DNA of 64,000 nucleotides, taken from Lachnospiraceae bacterium. Lineage in GTDB: Bacteria; Bacillota; Clostridia; Lachnospirales; Lachnospiraceae. Below the pieces are notes generated by a model. That model was not told the DNA's origin, made no database searches, and was given only the letters and a program-made list of their open reading frames with translations. The stretch covers positions 62,001 through 126,000 of the forward strand of contig CAJTCV010000007.1 in NCBI GenBank assembly GCA_910574805.1. The letters run 5' to 3'. A program made the translations under genes and the position numbers. Positions 45,057 through 54,536 of this stretch are shown here, in pieces (within the stretch, counting starts at the first letter, position 1; every line of letters begins with the position of its first letter).

Positions 45057-45322
45057 GGAAGATCCCGATGCGTCAGTGCATCGGATGCAAAGAGATGAAG
45101 AGCAAAAGGGAGATGATCCGGGTCCTGCGCACCACGGAGAATGAGATCGTCCTGGACGACACGGGCAGGAAGAACGGAAGAGGCGCCTATCTGTGCAAGG
45201 ATCCGGCCTGTTTTCAGCAGGCGGTCAGGTCCAGAGGTCTGGAACGTTCCCTTAAGACCGCCATCCCTGCAGAGGTCTATGAAAGTCTGGAAAAGGAGAT
45301 AGAAAAGCTTGCAGAGAAATAA
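45044..45322 (+). CDS. rnpM: YlxR-family RNase P modulator RnpM
   Basis: 92 residues, GTG start at 45044 inside nusA. RQCIGCKEMKSKREMIRVLRT and RGAYLCKDPACF mark the YlxR (DUF448) RNA-binding family. In Firmicutes this protein binds RNase P RNA. Overlaps nusA by 13 bases and the ylxQ-like gene by 14 bases, as usual in this operon. Confidence 0.92.
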   Translation: MGAVRKIPMRQCIGCKEMKSKREMIRVLRTTENEIVLDDTGRKNGRGAYLCKDPACFQQAVRSRGLERSLKTAIPAEVYESLEKEIEKLAEK

Positions 45323-45647
45323 AGTCCTGTCTTATCTTGGCCTTGCCACGAGAGCGGGCAGAGTCGTGAGCGGAGAATTCTGTGTGGAAAAGTCGGTGAG
45401 ACAGCGCAGAGCGAGACTGGTGCTCGTATCGGAGGATGCCTCGGAGAATTCCAGGAAGAATTTCCGTAATCTGTGTACTTACTATAAGGTGCCGCTGTAT
45501 TTCTTTGGAAGCAGAGAAGAGCTGGGGGCAGCCTGCGGGAAAGAAGCCAGAGTGTCGGCGGCGATCGAGGATGAAGGACTGGCAATGGCAGCAGTCCGGG
45601 AGCTGAAACAGAGATCAGGTATTGGAGGCGGTAAGTATGTCGAGTAA
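45309..45647 (+). CDS. YlxQ-type ribosomal protein L7Ae/L30e-like protein
   Basis: 112 residues, TTG start at 45309 inside rnp[23 protein letters not shown] and [20 protein letters not shown] follow the L7Ae/L30e RNA-binding fold. Always sits between rnpM and infB in Firmicutes. Likely a k-turn RNA-binding protein associated with ribosome assembly. The C-terminus overlaps infB by 11 bases. Confidence 0.9.
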   Translation: MQRNKVLSYLGLATRAGRVVSGEFCVEKSVRQRRARLVLVSEDASENSRKNFRNLCTYYKVPLYFFGSREELGAACGKEARVSAAIEDEGLAMAAVRELKQRSGIGGGKYVE

Positions 45648-48594
45648 AAATATGCGGGTATATGAGCTTGCAAAGGAACTGAATAAAACGAGTAAAGAAG
45701 TAATGGCCGTACTGGCAGAGAAAAATATTGAGGTGACAACACATATGGCAACACTGGAAGATAATCAGGTATCGATGGTGCGTGAGAAGCTGGGCGCAGG
45801 CCGGCCGGCGAAGGAAGAAAAGCAGGCGCAGGAGCAGACGTCCGCACAGGAGCCCAAACCGGCTCCGAAGAAGAAAAAATTTATCGTAGTGCATAATCCC
45901 GAGAACAGCCGGGATAAGAAGAGTCCGGAGCGCAGGCCCGCGAGAAAACCCCAGGGTGACCGTCCGCAGCAGAAGCGGGAGGGTGCACCGAAAGCAGAGG
46001 GCAGGACTGCAGTCAGACCGGAAGGAAAGCCCCAGGTGAAACCGGCGACTTTGAAGACCGCGGATCCGAAGCCTCAGGCGAAGCCGGAGGTGAAAGCAGA
46101 AGTCCGGACCGAGTCCGGACAGGAAGTACGCAGGACGGAGGCAAATACGGAGAGCCGCCCGGCAGGACGCACCCAGGAGGGAGGAAACCGGTATCCGAAT
46201 GACCGTCTGCAGGGGAACCGTCAGGACGGGAGACCGTCAGGCCGCCAGGAAGGAAGAAACAGCGGTGTGCGTCAGGATGGAAGGAACAACGGAGGCCGTC
46301 AGGATGGAAGACCGGGAGGAAATCGTCCGGGCTACAACCGCGGAGATCGTCCGCAGGGGAACCGTCAGGATGGAAGACCGGGAGGCGATCGCCCGGGCTA
46401 CAACCGCGGGGACCGTCCGCAGGGGAACCGTCAGGATGGAAGACCCGGCGGGGACCGTCCGGGCTACAACAGGAATAATGGCGGCGGAGATCGTCCAAAC
46501 TATAACCGCGGGGACCGTCCGCAGGGGAACCGTCAGGACGGAAGATCCGGCGGCGACCGCCAGGGCGGCTTCGGCGGCCGGGGACGCGGGGACCGTCCGC
46601 AGGGCGGACGTCCGGACAACCGGGGCGGACAGGGCGGCAGGAATCCCCTTGGCCGTCAGATGAACAAAGCCTTCGAGACTCCGGTGGAGAGCAAGCCGGA
46701 GAACAGAAGGTACGACAACCGCAATCATCAGAAGCAGGAAAAGCAGTATAAGGATGCGGATATTACCAAGCTGAAAAACAAACCGGGCCGGTTCATCCGT
46801 CCGGAAACCAGACCTGCGTCTCCCAGAAAAGAGGATCTGGAGCCGAAGAAGCTTCCGCTGCCGGAGAGTATCAGTATCTCCGACCTGGCAGAGCGTATGA
46901 AGATTCAGCCGTCTGTAATTATTAAGAAGCTGTTCCTGGCGGGCAAGATGCTGACCGTCAATTCGGAACTGGATTTTGAGTCCGCCGGCGAGATTGCGCT
47001 GGAATATAATTTTGATCCGGAACCGGAGGTAAAGGAGGATGTCATCGGCAAGATGCTGGAAGATCAGGTGGATCCGGAGGATACCCTGGTGTCCAGAGCT
47101 CCGGTAGTCTGCGTCATGGGTCATGTGGACCATGGTAAGACCTCTCTTCTGGATGCGATCCGCCATACCAACGTGACCGACCGGGAGGCGGGCGGCATCA
47201 CCCAGCATATCGGTGCCTATATGGTGACCGCAGGCGGACGGCAGATTACATTCCTGGATACGCCGGGTCATGAAGCCTTCACAGCCATGCGTATGCGCGG
47301 CGCCAGCTCCACGGATATCGCGATTCTGGTCGTCGCAGCAGACGACGGCGTGAAGCCCCAGACCGTGGAGGCGATCAACCACGCCAAGGCGGCAGAGGTG
47401 GAGATCGTAGTGGCGATTAACAAGATTGACAAGCCGGGCGCCAATGTGGATAAGGTAAAGCAGGAGCTGACAGAATACGGCCTGATCTCTGAGGACTGGG
47501 GCGGAAGCACCATCTGCGTGCCGGTATCTGCCAAATCCAGAGAAGGAATCGACGATCTTCTGGACATGGTCCTTCTGACCGCGGATGTGCTGGAGCTGAA
47601 GGCAAATCCGGATCGTCAGGCAAGAGGCCTCGTGATCGAGGCGGAGCTTGACAAGGGAAAAGGTCCGGTGGCTACGGTGCTGGTGCAGAAGGGTACTCTG
47701 CATGTGGGTGATTTTATCGCTGCAGGCGCTTCCTACGGCAAGGTCCGTGCCATGATGGATGACAAGGGACGCCGGGTCAGGGAGGCAGGTCCGTCCACGC
47801 CGGTGGAGATCCTGGGTCTCAATGACGTGCCCATGGCCGGAGAGATCTTTGTCTCCCCGACTACGGATAAGGAAGCGAGGAATTTTGCAGAGACCTTTAT
47901 CAAGGAGAGCAGGGAGAAGATGCTAGAGGACACGAAGCTGAAGATGTCCCTGGATGATCTGTACTCCCAGATCCAGACCGGCAACCTGAAGGAACTGAAC
48001 CTGATCATCAAGGCGGACGTGGCAGGAAGCGTGGAGGCGGTGAAGCAGTCGCTTATGAAGCTCTCCAACGAGGAAGTGGTGGTGAAATGCATCCACAGCG
48101 GTGCAGGAGCCATCAACGAATCCGATGTCACGCTGGCCAGCGCGTCCAGAGCCATCATTATCGGCTTCAATGTGAAGCCGGATGCGGCGGCCAAGGATAC
48201 GGCTGACCGGGAGAAGGTGGATGTGCGGCTGTACCGGGTGATCTATGACGCCATCGAGGATGTGGAGCGTGCCATGAAGGGTATGCTGGATCCGGTCTTC
48301 GAGGAGAAGGTGACCGGCCATGCGGAGATCCGTCAGATCTTCAAGGCTTCCGGCGTGGGCAATATCGCCGGTTCCTATGTGCTGGACGGCGTCTTCCAGA
48401 GAAACTGCAAGATCCGCATCACCAGAGAAGGAAAGCAGATCTACGAAGGCGAGCTGGCCTCTCTGAAGCGGTTTAAAGATGATGTAAAAGAAGTCAAAGC
48501 CGGATACGAATGCGGTCTGGTGTTTGAGAAATTCAACGAGATCCAGGAACTGGATATCGTCGAAGCCTATACAATGGTAGAGGTGCCAAGATAG
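45637..48594 (+). CDS. infB: translation initiation factor IF-2 with RG/NRQDG-repeat N-terminus
   Basis: 985 residues from ATG 45637 behind GGAGG. A first IF2-N domain ([21 protein letters not shown]) is followed by a long disordered Arg/Gly/Gln/Asn/Asp region (about 55-375), a second IF2-N domain (about 410-460), the GTPase (GHVDHGKTS near 494, DTPGHEA, NKID) and the beta-barrel and C-terminal fMet-tRNA-binding domains. Residues about 215-310 carry a 22-residue repeat. Binds fMet-tRNA and joins the subunits at initiation. Confidence 0.97.
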   Translation: MSSKNMRVYELAKELNKTSKEVMAVLAEKNIEVTTHMATLEDNQVSMVREKLGAGRPAKEEKQAQEQTSAQEPKPAPKKKKFIVVHNPENSRDKKSPERRPARKPQGDRPQQKREGAPKAEGRTAVRPEGKPQVKPATLKTADPKPQAKPEVKAEVRTESGQEVRRTEANTESRPAGRTQEGGNRYPNDRLQGNRQDGRPSGRQEGRNSGVRQDGRNNGGRQDGRPGGNRPGYNRGDRPQGNRQDGRPGGDRPGYNRGDRPQGNRQDGRPGGDRPGYNRNNGGGDRPNYNRGDRPQGNRQDGRSGGDRQGGFGGRGRGDRPQGGRPDNRGGQGGRNPLGRQMNKAFETPVESKPENRRYDNRNHQKQEKQYKDADITKLKNKPGRFIRPETRPASPRKEDLEPKKLPLPESISISDLAERMKIQPSVIIKKLFLAGKMLTVNSELDFESAGEIALEYNFDPEPEVKEDVIGKMLEDQVDPEDTLVSRAPVVCVMGHVDHGKTSLLDAIRHTNVTDREAGGITQHIGAYMVTAGGRQITFLDTPGHEAFTAMRMRGASSTDIAILVVAADDGVKPQTVEAINHAKAAEVEIVVAINKIDKPGANVDKVKQELTEYGLISEDWGGSTICVPVSAKSREGIDDLLDMVLLTADVLELKANPDRQARGLVIEAELDKGKGPVATVLVQKGTLHVGDFIAAGASYGKVRAMMDDKGRRVREAGPSTPVEILGLNDVPMAGEIFVSPTTDKEARNFAETFIKESREKMLEDTKLKMSLDDLYSQIQTGNLKELNLIIKADVAGSVEAVKQSLMKLSNEEVVVKCIHSGAGAINESDVTLASASRAIIIGFNVKPDAAAKDTADREKVDVRLYRVIYDAIEDVERAMKGMLDPVFEEKVTGHAEIRQIFKASGVGNIAGSYVLDGVFQRNCKIRITREGKQIYEGELASLKRFKDDVKEVKAGYECGLVFEKFNEIQELDIVEAYTMVEVPR
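46342..46539 (+). repeat. 66-bp coding repeat in the infB linker
   Basis: Near-identical 66-base units begin at 46342 and 46408 and a third, partly altered, follows to about 46539. The encoded unit is about 22 residues with [11 protein letters not shown] followed by [11 protein letters not shown]. Copy number is likely to vary between strains. Confidence 0.85.
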
Positions 48595-48595
48595 A

Positions 48596-48961
48596 ATGAG
48601 AAAAAACAGTATTAAAAATACCCGTGTAAGCGGGGAGGTCCAGAAGGTATTGTCGGAGATCATCCGGGGTGAGATCAAGGATCCCCGTATCAGCCCTCTG
48701 ACGTCCGTGGTACAGGTGTATGTGGCTCCTGACCTGAAGACCTGCAAAGCTTATATCAGCGTACTGGGGCAGGAAGAGGCCCAAAAGGACACGCTGGAAG
48801 GGCTTAAGAGCGCGGAAGGCTACATTCGCCGCCAGCTGGCGCGGGAGCTGAATCTTCGGAACACACCGGAGATCACCTTTATCCTGGATCAGTCCATCGA
48901 ATACGGGGTAAATATGTCAAAGCTGATTGATGACGTAGTCGGCGGCGACCAGAAAGACTGA
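48596..48961 (+). CDS. rbfA: 30S ribosome-binding factor A
   Basis: 121 residues. KH-like fold with VSGEVQKVLSEIIRGEIKDPRI near the start and ITFILDQSIEYGVNMSKLI near the end, the RbfA signatures. Acts in 16S 5'-end maturation and cold adaptation. Starts 1 base after infB. Confidence 0.97.
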   Translation: MRKNSIKNTRVSGEVQKVLSEIIRGEIKDPRISPLTSVVQVYVAPDLKTCKAYISVLGQEEAQKDTLEGLKSAEGYIRRQLARELNLRNTPEITFILDQSIEYGVNMSKLIDDVVGGDQKD

Positions 48962-48966
48962 AAACA

Positions 48967-48990
48967 GCAGCGTCCCGGCAGGGATGCTGC
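48967..48990 (+). other. hairpin between rbfA and nrnA
   Basis: GCAGCGTCCC (48967-48976) pairs with GGGATGCTGC (48981-48990), one G-T pair, loop GGCA. No T tract; probably an RNA stability or processing element inside the operon. Confidence 0.5.
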
Positions 48991-49018
48991 GGGACTTAAA
49001 TATTAAAGGATGATGAAA

Positions 49019-49981
49019 GTGAAGCTTGAAAAAGAACTGCAGGGAATCCGTACAGTCGCCATTGCCGGGCATATAAGGCCTGACGGCGACAGTGTCGGTG
49101 CCTGCATCGGCCTTATGCATTACATCAGAGATAACTTTGCGCAGATCGAAACGGATGTCTGGCTGGAGCAGCCGGATGAGAAGTTCGCCGTGCTGGAAGG
49201 CTTTGAAAAGATCCGCCGGGCAGACGGAGAAGAACGGGAATATGACCTGTTTCTGGCGCTGGACTGTGCAGTGTACGACCGTCTGGGCGGCGCGAAGCCG
49301 TATTTTGATCATGCGAAAAAGACCATAGTGATCGATCACCATGTCAGTAATTCCGGCTATGCCCACATCAATGAGATCGACGGGGACGCCAGCTCCACCT
49401 GCGAGGTACTGTGCCGGATGATGGATCCGGAGAAGATATCCCCAAAGGCGGCGGCAGCGTTGTATACAGGGATTGCCCATGATACCGGAGTCTTTCAGTA
49501 CAGCGCCACATCCCCGGAGACCATGCGCATGGCAGCCATGCTCATGGAGAAAGGAATCCCCCACACAAAGATTCTGGAGGAGACATTTTATAAGAAGACC
49601 TACCGGCAGAATCAGATTCTGGGCAAGGCGCTTCTGGAGAGCATGCGCATCCTGGACGGAAGAGGCATCGTCAGCGTGGTCCGCCGGAAGGAACTGGCAT
49701 TCTTCGGAGTGACGCCTTCGGATCTGGATGGTATTGTCAGTCAGCTACGCATGACGGAGGGCGTGGAGGTGGCAATTTTCCTCTATGAGACCGACAATCT
49801 GGAGTACCGGGTGTCTCTGCGCTCCAAAGAAACCGTGGATGTAAATGAGGTGGCTTCTTATTTCGGCGGCGGCGGACATATGCGTGCGGCGGGCGTGACC
49901 ATGAAAGGGACCTTCCACGACATCGTCAACAACCTGACCTTACATATTGAACATCAGATGATGGAGCGGGATGAGAAGTGA
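49019..49981 (+). CDS. nrnA: NrnA-type DHH oligoribonuclease/pAp phosphatase
   Basis: 320 residues from GTG 49019, 8 bases after AAAGGA; ATG 49010/49013 lie too close to that site. GHIRPDGDSVGACIGL, LALDCAVYDRL, VIDHHVSN and the DHHA1 tail GGGGHMRAAG are the DHH/DHHA1 motifs. Degrades short RNA oligomers and 3'-phosphoadenosine phosphate. In the infB operon between rbfA and truB, its usual place. Confidence 0.92.
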   Translation: MKLEKELQGIRTVAIAGHIRPDGDSVGACIGLMHYIRDNFAQIETDVWLEQPDEKFAVLEGFEKIRRADGEEREYDLFLALDCAVYDRLGGAKPYFDHAKKTIVIDHHVSNSGYAHINEIDGDASSTCEVLCRMMDPEKISPKAAAALYTGIAHDTGVFQYSATSPETMRMAAMLMEKGIPHTKILEETFYKKTYRQNQILGKALLESMRILDGRGIVSVVRRKELAFFGVTPSDLDGIVSQLRMTEGVEVAIFLYETDNLEYRVSLRSKETVDVNEVASYFGGGGHMRAAGVTMKGTFHDIVNNLTLHIEHQMMERDEK

Positions 49982-50889
49982 GGAACGGAGTCATCAATAT
50001 CTATAAGGAACGGGGTTTTACCTCCCATGATGTGGTGGCAAAGCTGCGGGGAATCCTGAGACAGAAGAAGATCGGACATACCGGGACGCTGGATCCGGAA
50101 GCGGAGGGCGTCCTCCCGGTATGCCTTGGAACAGCCACCAGGCTGTGCGATATGCTGACGGACCGGGACAAAACCTATGAGGCGGTTCTTCTGCTGGGAC
50201 AGAGTACAGACACCCAGGATACGACAGGCACGGTGCTGAAATGCGCAGATGTGTGCGTTACAGAAGATGAGGTGCGCCGCGGGATCCTGAGCTTTGTGGG
50301 ACGGTATGAGCAGATCCCGCCCATGTATTCGGCTCTGAAGGTGGGCGGCAGGAAGCTGTGTGACCTGGCAAGAGAAGGGAAAGAAGTGGAGCGCAGGGCG
50401 AGGCAGGTGACAATCTACGGGATTGAGATCCATAAGATCGCTCTTCCGGAAGTCCGCATGAGCGTCTCCTGCTCCAAAGGCACTTACATCCGCACGCTCT
50501 GCCACGATATCGGAGAGATGCTGGGATGCCACGGATGCATGAAGGAGCTGGTCCGCACGCGGGCAGGCAGATTTCTCATGGAAGACAGTCTGAGGCTTTC
50601 GGAGGTGGAGCGTCTGAGGGATGAGGACAGGCTTTCGGAAGTGATTCTTCCTGTGGACCAGGTGTTTGCAGAACTGCCCATGGTCCGGCTTACGGAACAG
50701 AGCGCAAAGCTCGGACACAACGGGAATCCTTTCGGAAAGACACATACCGCGGAGCCGGACCCGCCTGACGGACAGGTGCGGGTGTATGACCATCAGGGAT
50801 GCTTCATCGGAATCTACGGGTTTGATCCGGAGAGGAATCAGTACCGTCCGGTAAAAATGTTTTACGAAAAGCAGAGAGAGACCATATGA
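49978..50889 (+). CDS. truB: tRNA pseudouridine(55) synthase
   Basis: 303 residues from GTG 49978, overlapping nrnA by 4 bases. GHTGTLDPEAEGVLPV carries the catalytic Asp; KTYEAVLLLGQSTDTQDTTG and GTYIRTLCHDIG complete the TruB signature. Makes pseudouridine 55 in tRNA. The C-terminal PUA-like domain spans about residues 235-303. Confidence 0.97.
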   Translation: MRNGVINIYKERGFTSHDVVAKLRGILRQKKIGHTGTLDPEAEGVLPVCLGTATRLCDMLTDRDKTYEAVLLLGQSTDTQDTTGTVLKCADVCVTEDEVRRGILSFVGRYEQIPPMYSALKVGGRKLCDLAREGKEVERRARQVTIYGIEIHKIALPEVRMSVSCSKGTYIRTLCHDIGEMLGCHGCMKELVRTRAGRFLMEDSLRLSEVERLRDEDRLSEVILPVDQVFAELPMVRLTEQSAKLGHNGNPFGKTHTAEPDPPDGQVRVYDHQGCFIGIYGFDPERNQYRPVKMFYEKQRETI

Positions 50890-51812
50890 ATTATGTGACA
50901 GGAACGACGAAGTTCCATATCAGGGGTCCCTCGGCAGTGAGTCTTGGAAAATTTGACGGACTGCACAGAGGGCATCAGAAACTGATCGGACGTGTACTTT
51001 CCAAAAGGCAGCAGGGGCTTACATCTGTCATTTTCACCTTTGAGAAAAATCCCACCCGGATGCTCTCGGGGCTGTCCGGGCAGAACATTATGACCAATGA
51101 AGAACGCCGGCGTCTGCTGGAATATGGAGGAGTTGACGAGCTTCTGGAGTGTCCGTTCATACCGGAGCTGTCCCACATGGAGCCGGAGGATTTTGTCCGG
51201 GAGGTGCTGGCGGCGCAGCTTCATGCGGCATTTGTGGCAGTGGGAGAGGATTTCCGGTTCGGTTTTCAGAGAAAAGGAGACGCGGAGAAGCTGAAGGAGC
51301 TGGGAGCACGCTACGGTTTCTATGTGGAAGTGGTGGAGAAGGAGAAGAGCCACGGACGGGACATCAGCAGCACATATGTACGGGAGGCGCTCCATGAGGG
51401 CAATATTCCTCTGGCCAACGAACTTCTGGGCTACCGGTATTTTGTCAGCGGAGAGGTGCTCCATGGCAGACAGATCGGCAGGACACTGGGACTTCCCACC
51501 ACCAACCTCCTGCCGCCGGAAGAGAAGCTGCTGCCGCCCAACGGCGTATATCTGACGAAGACGGTGCTGGATGAAGAAGATTATTACGGCATCACCAATA
51601 TCGGCTACAAGCCTACGGTGGGCGGCGAGTCGAAAAAGGGTGTGGAGACTTATCTGTTCGATTACAACGGGGACCTCTACGGCAGGTATCTGACGGTGGA
51701 GTTCCTGGAATATGAGCGTCCGGAGCAGAAATTCAAGTCTCTGGAGGAATTAAAGGCGCGCATTCTGTCGGATGTACACTGGGGAAAAAGTAAAATTTAT
51801 GTAAAATCTTAA
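50886..51812 (+). CDS. ribF: bifunctional riboflavin kinase/FAD synthetase
   Basis: 308 residues, 4-base overlap with truB. The adenylyltransferase domain has LGKFDGLHRGHQKLI and DISSTYVREAL; the kinase domain has HGRQIGRTLGLPTTNL and a downstream NGVY...TNIGYKPTV segment. Makes FMN then FAD. Last gene of the operon, followed by a terminator. Confidence 0.97.
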   Translation: MNYVTGTTKFHIRGPSAVSLGKFDGLHRGHQKLIGRVLSKRQQGLTSVIFTFEKNPTRMLSGLSGQNIMTNEERRRLLEYGGVDELLECPFIPELSHMEPEDFVREVLAAQLHAAFVAVGEDFRFGFQRKGDAEKLKELGARYGFYVEVVEKEKSHGRDISSTYVREALHEGNIPLANELLGYRYFVSGEVLHGRQIGRTLGLPTTNLLPPEEKLLPPNGVYLTKTVLDEEDYYGITNIGYKPTVGGESKKGVETYLFDYNGDLYGRYLTVEFLEYERPEQKFKSLEELKARILSDVHWGKSKIYVKS

Positions 51813-51855
51813 AGAACTTCTTGTAAGTTTTATGGAATTGGAGTAAAGTATAGGT

Positions 51856-51885
51856 AAAGCGTATGTAAGATACATACGCTTTTGC
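51856..51885 (+). terminator. terminator of the rimP-ribF operon
   Basis: AAAGCGTATGTA (51856-51867) pairs with TACATACGCTTT (51871-51882), followed by T residues. It lies between ribF and the Na/Pi transporter. Confidence 0.8.
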
Positions 51886-51926
51886 GTTGTATACCTGAGG
51901 ATAAAATACGATGAGGTAGAGGGATT

Positions 51927-53567
51927 ATGGAGATTAGTGTAATAGTGTCACTGATGGGAGGCCTGGGGCTTTTTCTGCTGGGAATGAAGCAGATGAGCGA
52001 TGGTCTGGAGAAGGCGGCGGGCGCCAAGATGCGCAGTATCCTGGAGGCAGTCACGACCAATCAGATCATGGGGACCCTGGTGGGTATCCTGTTCTGTGCG
52101 GTGATCCAGTCCTCCAGCGCTACCACGGTTATGGCGGTGAGCTTTGTGAACGCAGGGATGATGAACCTGTACCAGGCGGCCGGAGTCATTATGGGAGCCA
52201 ACATCGGTACTACAGTCACTTCCCAGCTGGTCTCCTTCAATCTGTCGGCGTACGCCCCGGTGTTCCTGTTCCTGGGCGTGATTCTGACCCAGTTCGTGAA
52301 GAAGGACCGGATCAGAAAGATCGGAGAGGTCATCCTGGGCTTCGGCGTTCTGTTCATGGGACTGTCGGTCATGTCCGGGAGTATGGCGAGCCTGAAGGAT
52401 TCGCCCCAGATTGCCGCCATGCTGGGAGGACTTACGAGTCCGATTCTGGGAGTGATCATGGGAACGGTCATCACTGCCATCATCCAGAGCTCTTCCGTGA
52501 CCGTCAGTATCCTTCTTCTGATGGCGCAGCAGGGGCTTATAGAGCTTCCCATCTGCTTTTTTATCATCCTTGGCTGTAATATCGGCGCCTGCATGTCTGC
52601 GCTTTTAGCCTCCCTGAGCGGGAAAAAGGATGCCAAGAGAGCGGCGCTGATCCATCTTTTTTTCAATATCATCGGTACGATCATTATATATCTGGTGCTG
52701 ATAGTGGCCGGCGGGCTGGTGCTGGATATCATTCAGAAAATCTCGGGTTCCGATCCGGGACGCTGTGTGGCCAATGCACATACACTGTTTAAGATCTGTC
52801 AGGTGCTGATCCTGCTTCCCTTCACCAGAGGCATCGTGAAGCTGACGTATCTGGCCGTCCCGGGGGACGATCAGGGAGAAGATACAGGATTTCAGCTGTT
52901 TTACATAGGGAAGACGTCCATGTTCTCTCCCACAACGGCGGTGATCGAGGCGGTCCGGGAGCTGGAGCATATGGGGGCGCTGGCCTATGAGAACCTGAAC
53001 CGGGGGCTGGATGCCCTGCTGGATCTGGATGAGGCGAAGATCGAGAAGGTCTATGCCGTGGAGAAGCAGATCAATTTTATGAATCATGCCATCACGGATT
53101 ATCTGGTGAAGATCGGGCAGATGACGCTGCCCATCGACGACAGCAGGAGTATTGGCGCCCTGTTCCATGTGGTCAATGACATCGAACGGATCGGGGATCA
53201 TGCGGAGAATCTGGCGGATTCTGCCAGGAACAGGATGACCGAAAACATCGTATTCAGCGAAGAGAGCATGCAGGAGCTGAGACAGATGAGTGATAAAGTC
53301 AATACGATCCTGGAATATTCCATCGATATGTTTGCTCACAGTACGAAGATCCATCTGCAGGATATCATGGATCTGGAAAATGAAATTGATCTGATGGAAC
53401 GGCAGTTTCAGAAGAATCACGTGGAGCGTCTGACGAAGAACGAATGTTCGGCTGCATCGGGCATGGTTTTCTCGGATGTGATGTCCGGTTTTGAACGCGT
53501 GGCGGATCATGCGACGAATATTGCATATGCCCTGCTGACAGAGGCGCCGGAAGAGGAAGAAGATTAG
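51927..53567 (+). CDS. Na/Pi cotransporter with PhoU domain
   Basis: 546 residues. The first about 330 contain the two Na/Pi cotransporter repeats, each with a QSSSATTV or QSSSVTVS motif after a glycine-rich segment, in about 8-9 membrane helices. Residues about 345-530 form a helical PhoU-like domain (DIERIGDHAENLADSA and FERVADHATNIAYAL). Likely moves phosphate with sodium. Start ATG 51927 follows GTAGAGGGATT. Confidence 0.92.
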   Translation: MEISVIVSLMGGLGLFLLGMKQMSDGLEKAAGAKMRSILEAVTTNQIMGTLVGILFCAVIQSSSATTVMAVSFVNAGMMNLYQAAGVIMGANIGTTVTSQLVSFNLSAYAPVFLFLGVILTQFVKKDRIRKIGEVILGFGVLFMGLSVMSGSMASLKDSPQIAAMLGGLTSPILGVIMGTVITAIIQSSSVTVSILLLMAQQGLIELPICFFIILGCNIGACMSALLASLSGKKDAKRAALIHLFFNIIGTIIIYLVLIVAGGLVLDIIQKISGSDPGRCVANAHTLFKICQVLILLPFTRGIVKLTYLAVPGDDQGEDTGFQLFYIGKTSMFSPTTAVIEAVRELEHMGALAYENLNRGLDALLDLDEAKIEKVYAVEKQINFMNHAITDYLVKIGQMTLPIDDSRSIGALFHVVNDIERIGDHAENLADSARNRMTENIVFSEESMQELRQMSDKVNTILEYSIDMFAHSTKIHLQDIMDLENEIDLMERQFQKNHVERLTKNECSAASGMVFSDVMSGFERVADHATNIAYALLTEAPEEEED

Positions 53568-53578
53568 GAGATGACAGG

Positions 53579-54067
53579 ATGAACGAGAACAGTTACAGTG
53601 AGTATGCGGTTGTTGTCCGTCAGACAAAAGAGATGAGGGCGAAGCAGATCGCGGTGATCGGCGTGACGGCGGTGTCGCTGGTGATGGCCCTGATGGTATA
53701 CTGGGTATTTCTGGCGGTGACGCTGGCGGGGGCTGTGGGGTGCTATTTTGCCTGGCTGTGCAGCGATATGGAGTACGAGACGATCTTTCTGGACGGGACG
53801 CTGGAGATTGCGGCAGTCTATCAGAAGAGCCGCCGGAAGAAGAAATTCCAGTGCGACATGAAAAATGTGGCCGGATACCATGTGGGAAAGAAGGAGGATG
53901 CCGTGCGTCTCGGCAGGATCACCAGGGATTATTCCTCTCATGTGGAGGGGAGCATCTGTTGTGTAATGAAGGTGAACACAGAGAAAGGGAACCATGTGAT
54001 CTGTTTTGAACCTGGAGAAGAACTGGTGGATATCCTGGAGAAGAGATATCGGACCTTGAAGGCATAG
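53579..54067 (+). CDS. DUF6106-family membrane protein
   Basis: 162 residues. Two adjoining hydrophobic helices (about 22-58) anchor a C-terminal cytoplasmic domain of strands with HVGKKEDAVRLG and FEPGEELVDILEKRY. Known only as a Lachnospiraceae-type family with no assigned function. Starts 11 bases after the Na/Pi transporter. Confidence 0.75.
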   Translation: MNENSYSEYAVVVRQTKEMRAKQIAVIGVTAVSLVMALMVYWVFLAVTLAGAVGCYFAWLCSDMEYETIFLDGTLEIAAVYQKSRRKKKFQCDMKNVAGYHVGKKEDAVRLGRITRDYSSHVEGSICCVMKVNTEKGNHVICFEPGEELVDILEKRYRTLKA

Positions 54068-54071
54068 GGAA

Positions 54072-54118
54072 AAAGTCCGGAGGTGCAGCGCTTCCGGGCT
54101 TTTCAGATTTTTATTTTG
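54072..54118 (+). terminator. terminator-like hairpin after DUF6106
   Basis: AAAGTCCGGA (54072-54081) pairs with TCCGGGCTTT (54093-54102), one G-T pair, followed by a T-rich segment to about 54118. It may split transcription before the zinc-ribbon gene. Confidence 0.55.
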
Positions 54119-54137
54119 GAAGGAGCACAGAGGAACC

Positions 54138-54533
54138 ATGAGAGAAAGATTTTGCCGTTTTATGCAGGGAAGATACGGACAGGATGAATTTTCCCGCTTT
54201 CTGCTGGGGGCGGTGCTGGTATGCATCATCCTTAACATCTTTTTAAGGAGCAGCGCTCTGAATGCCGTGACATGTCTCCTTCTGCTGTATGCGTATTTTC
54301 GGATCCTTTCCAGGAATCATGCGGCGCGCTGCGGAGAGAACCAGCGTTATCTGAAAGCGACAGCGGGATTTCGCTGCTGGCTGGATCAGCAGAAGAAGCT
54401 GTCCGGCGAGCGCAGGTATCATCATATCTATACCTGTCCCGGCTGCCGGCAGAAGATCCGGATCCCCAGAGGAAAGGGAAAGATCATGGTCCGCTGCCCA
54501 AGATGCGGACGCGAATTTCAGAAGAGGAGCTAG
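54138..54533 (+). CDS. membrane protein with C-terminal zinc ribbon
   Basis: 131 residues. One or two hydrophobic helices (about 19-54) and a C-terminal TCPGCRQKIRIPRGKGKIMVRCPRCG zinc ribbon, split here as CxxC at residue about 99 and 118. The ribbon is of the type found at the end of small membrane or ribosome-associated proteins. Followed after 3 bases by DUF5685, so likely co-transcribed. Confidence 0.8.
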   Translation: MRERFCRFMQGRYGQDEFSRFLLGAVLVCIILNIFLRSSALNAVTCLLLLYAYFRILSRNHAARCGENQRYLKATAGFRCWLDQQKKLSGERRYHHIYTCPGCRQKIRIPRGKGKIMVRCPRCGREFQKRS

Positions 54534-54536
54534 GGA

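Noticed and set aside
46200-46660. CRISPR-like repeats
   Set aside because: The repeats are in frame with infB and encode a low-complexity linker; there are no spacers.
46237-47703. - strand frame opposite infB
   Set aside because: Produced by the repeat region and codon bias of infB.
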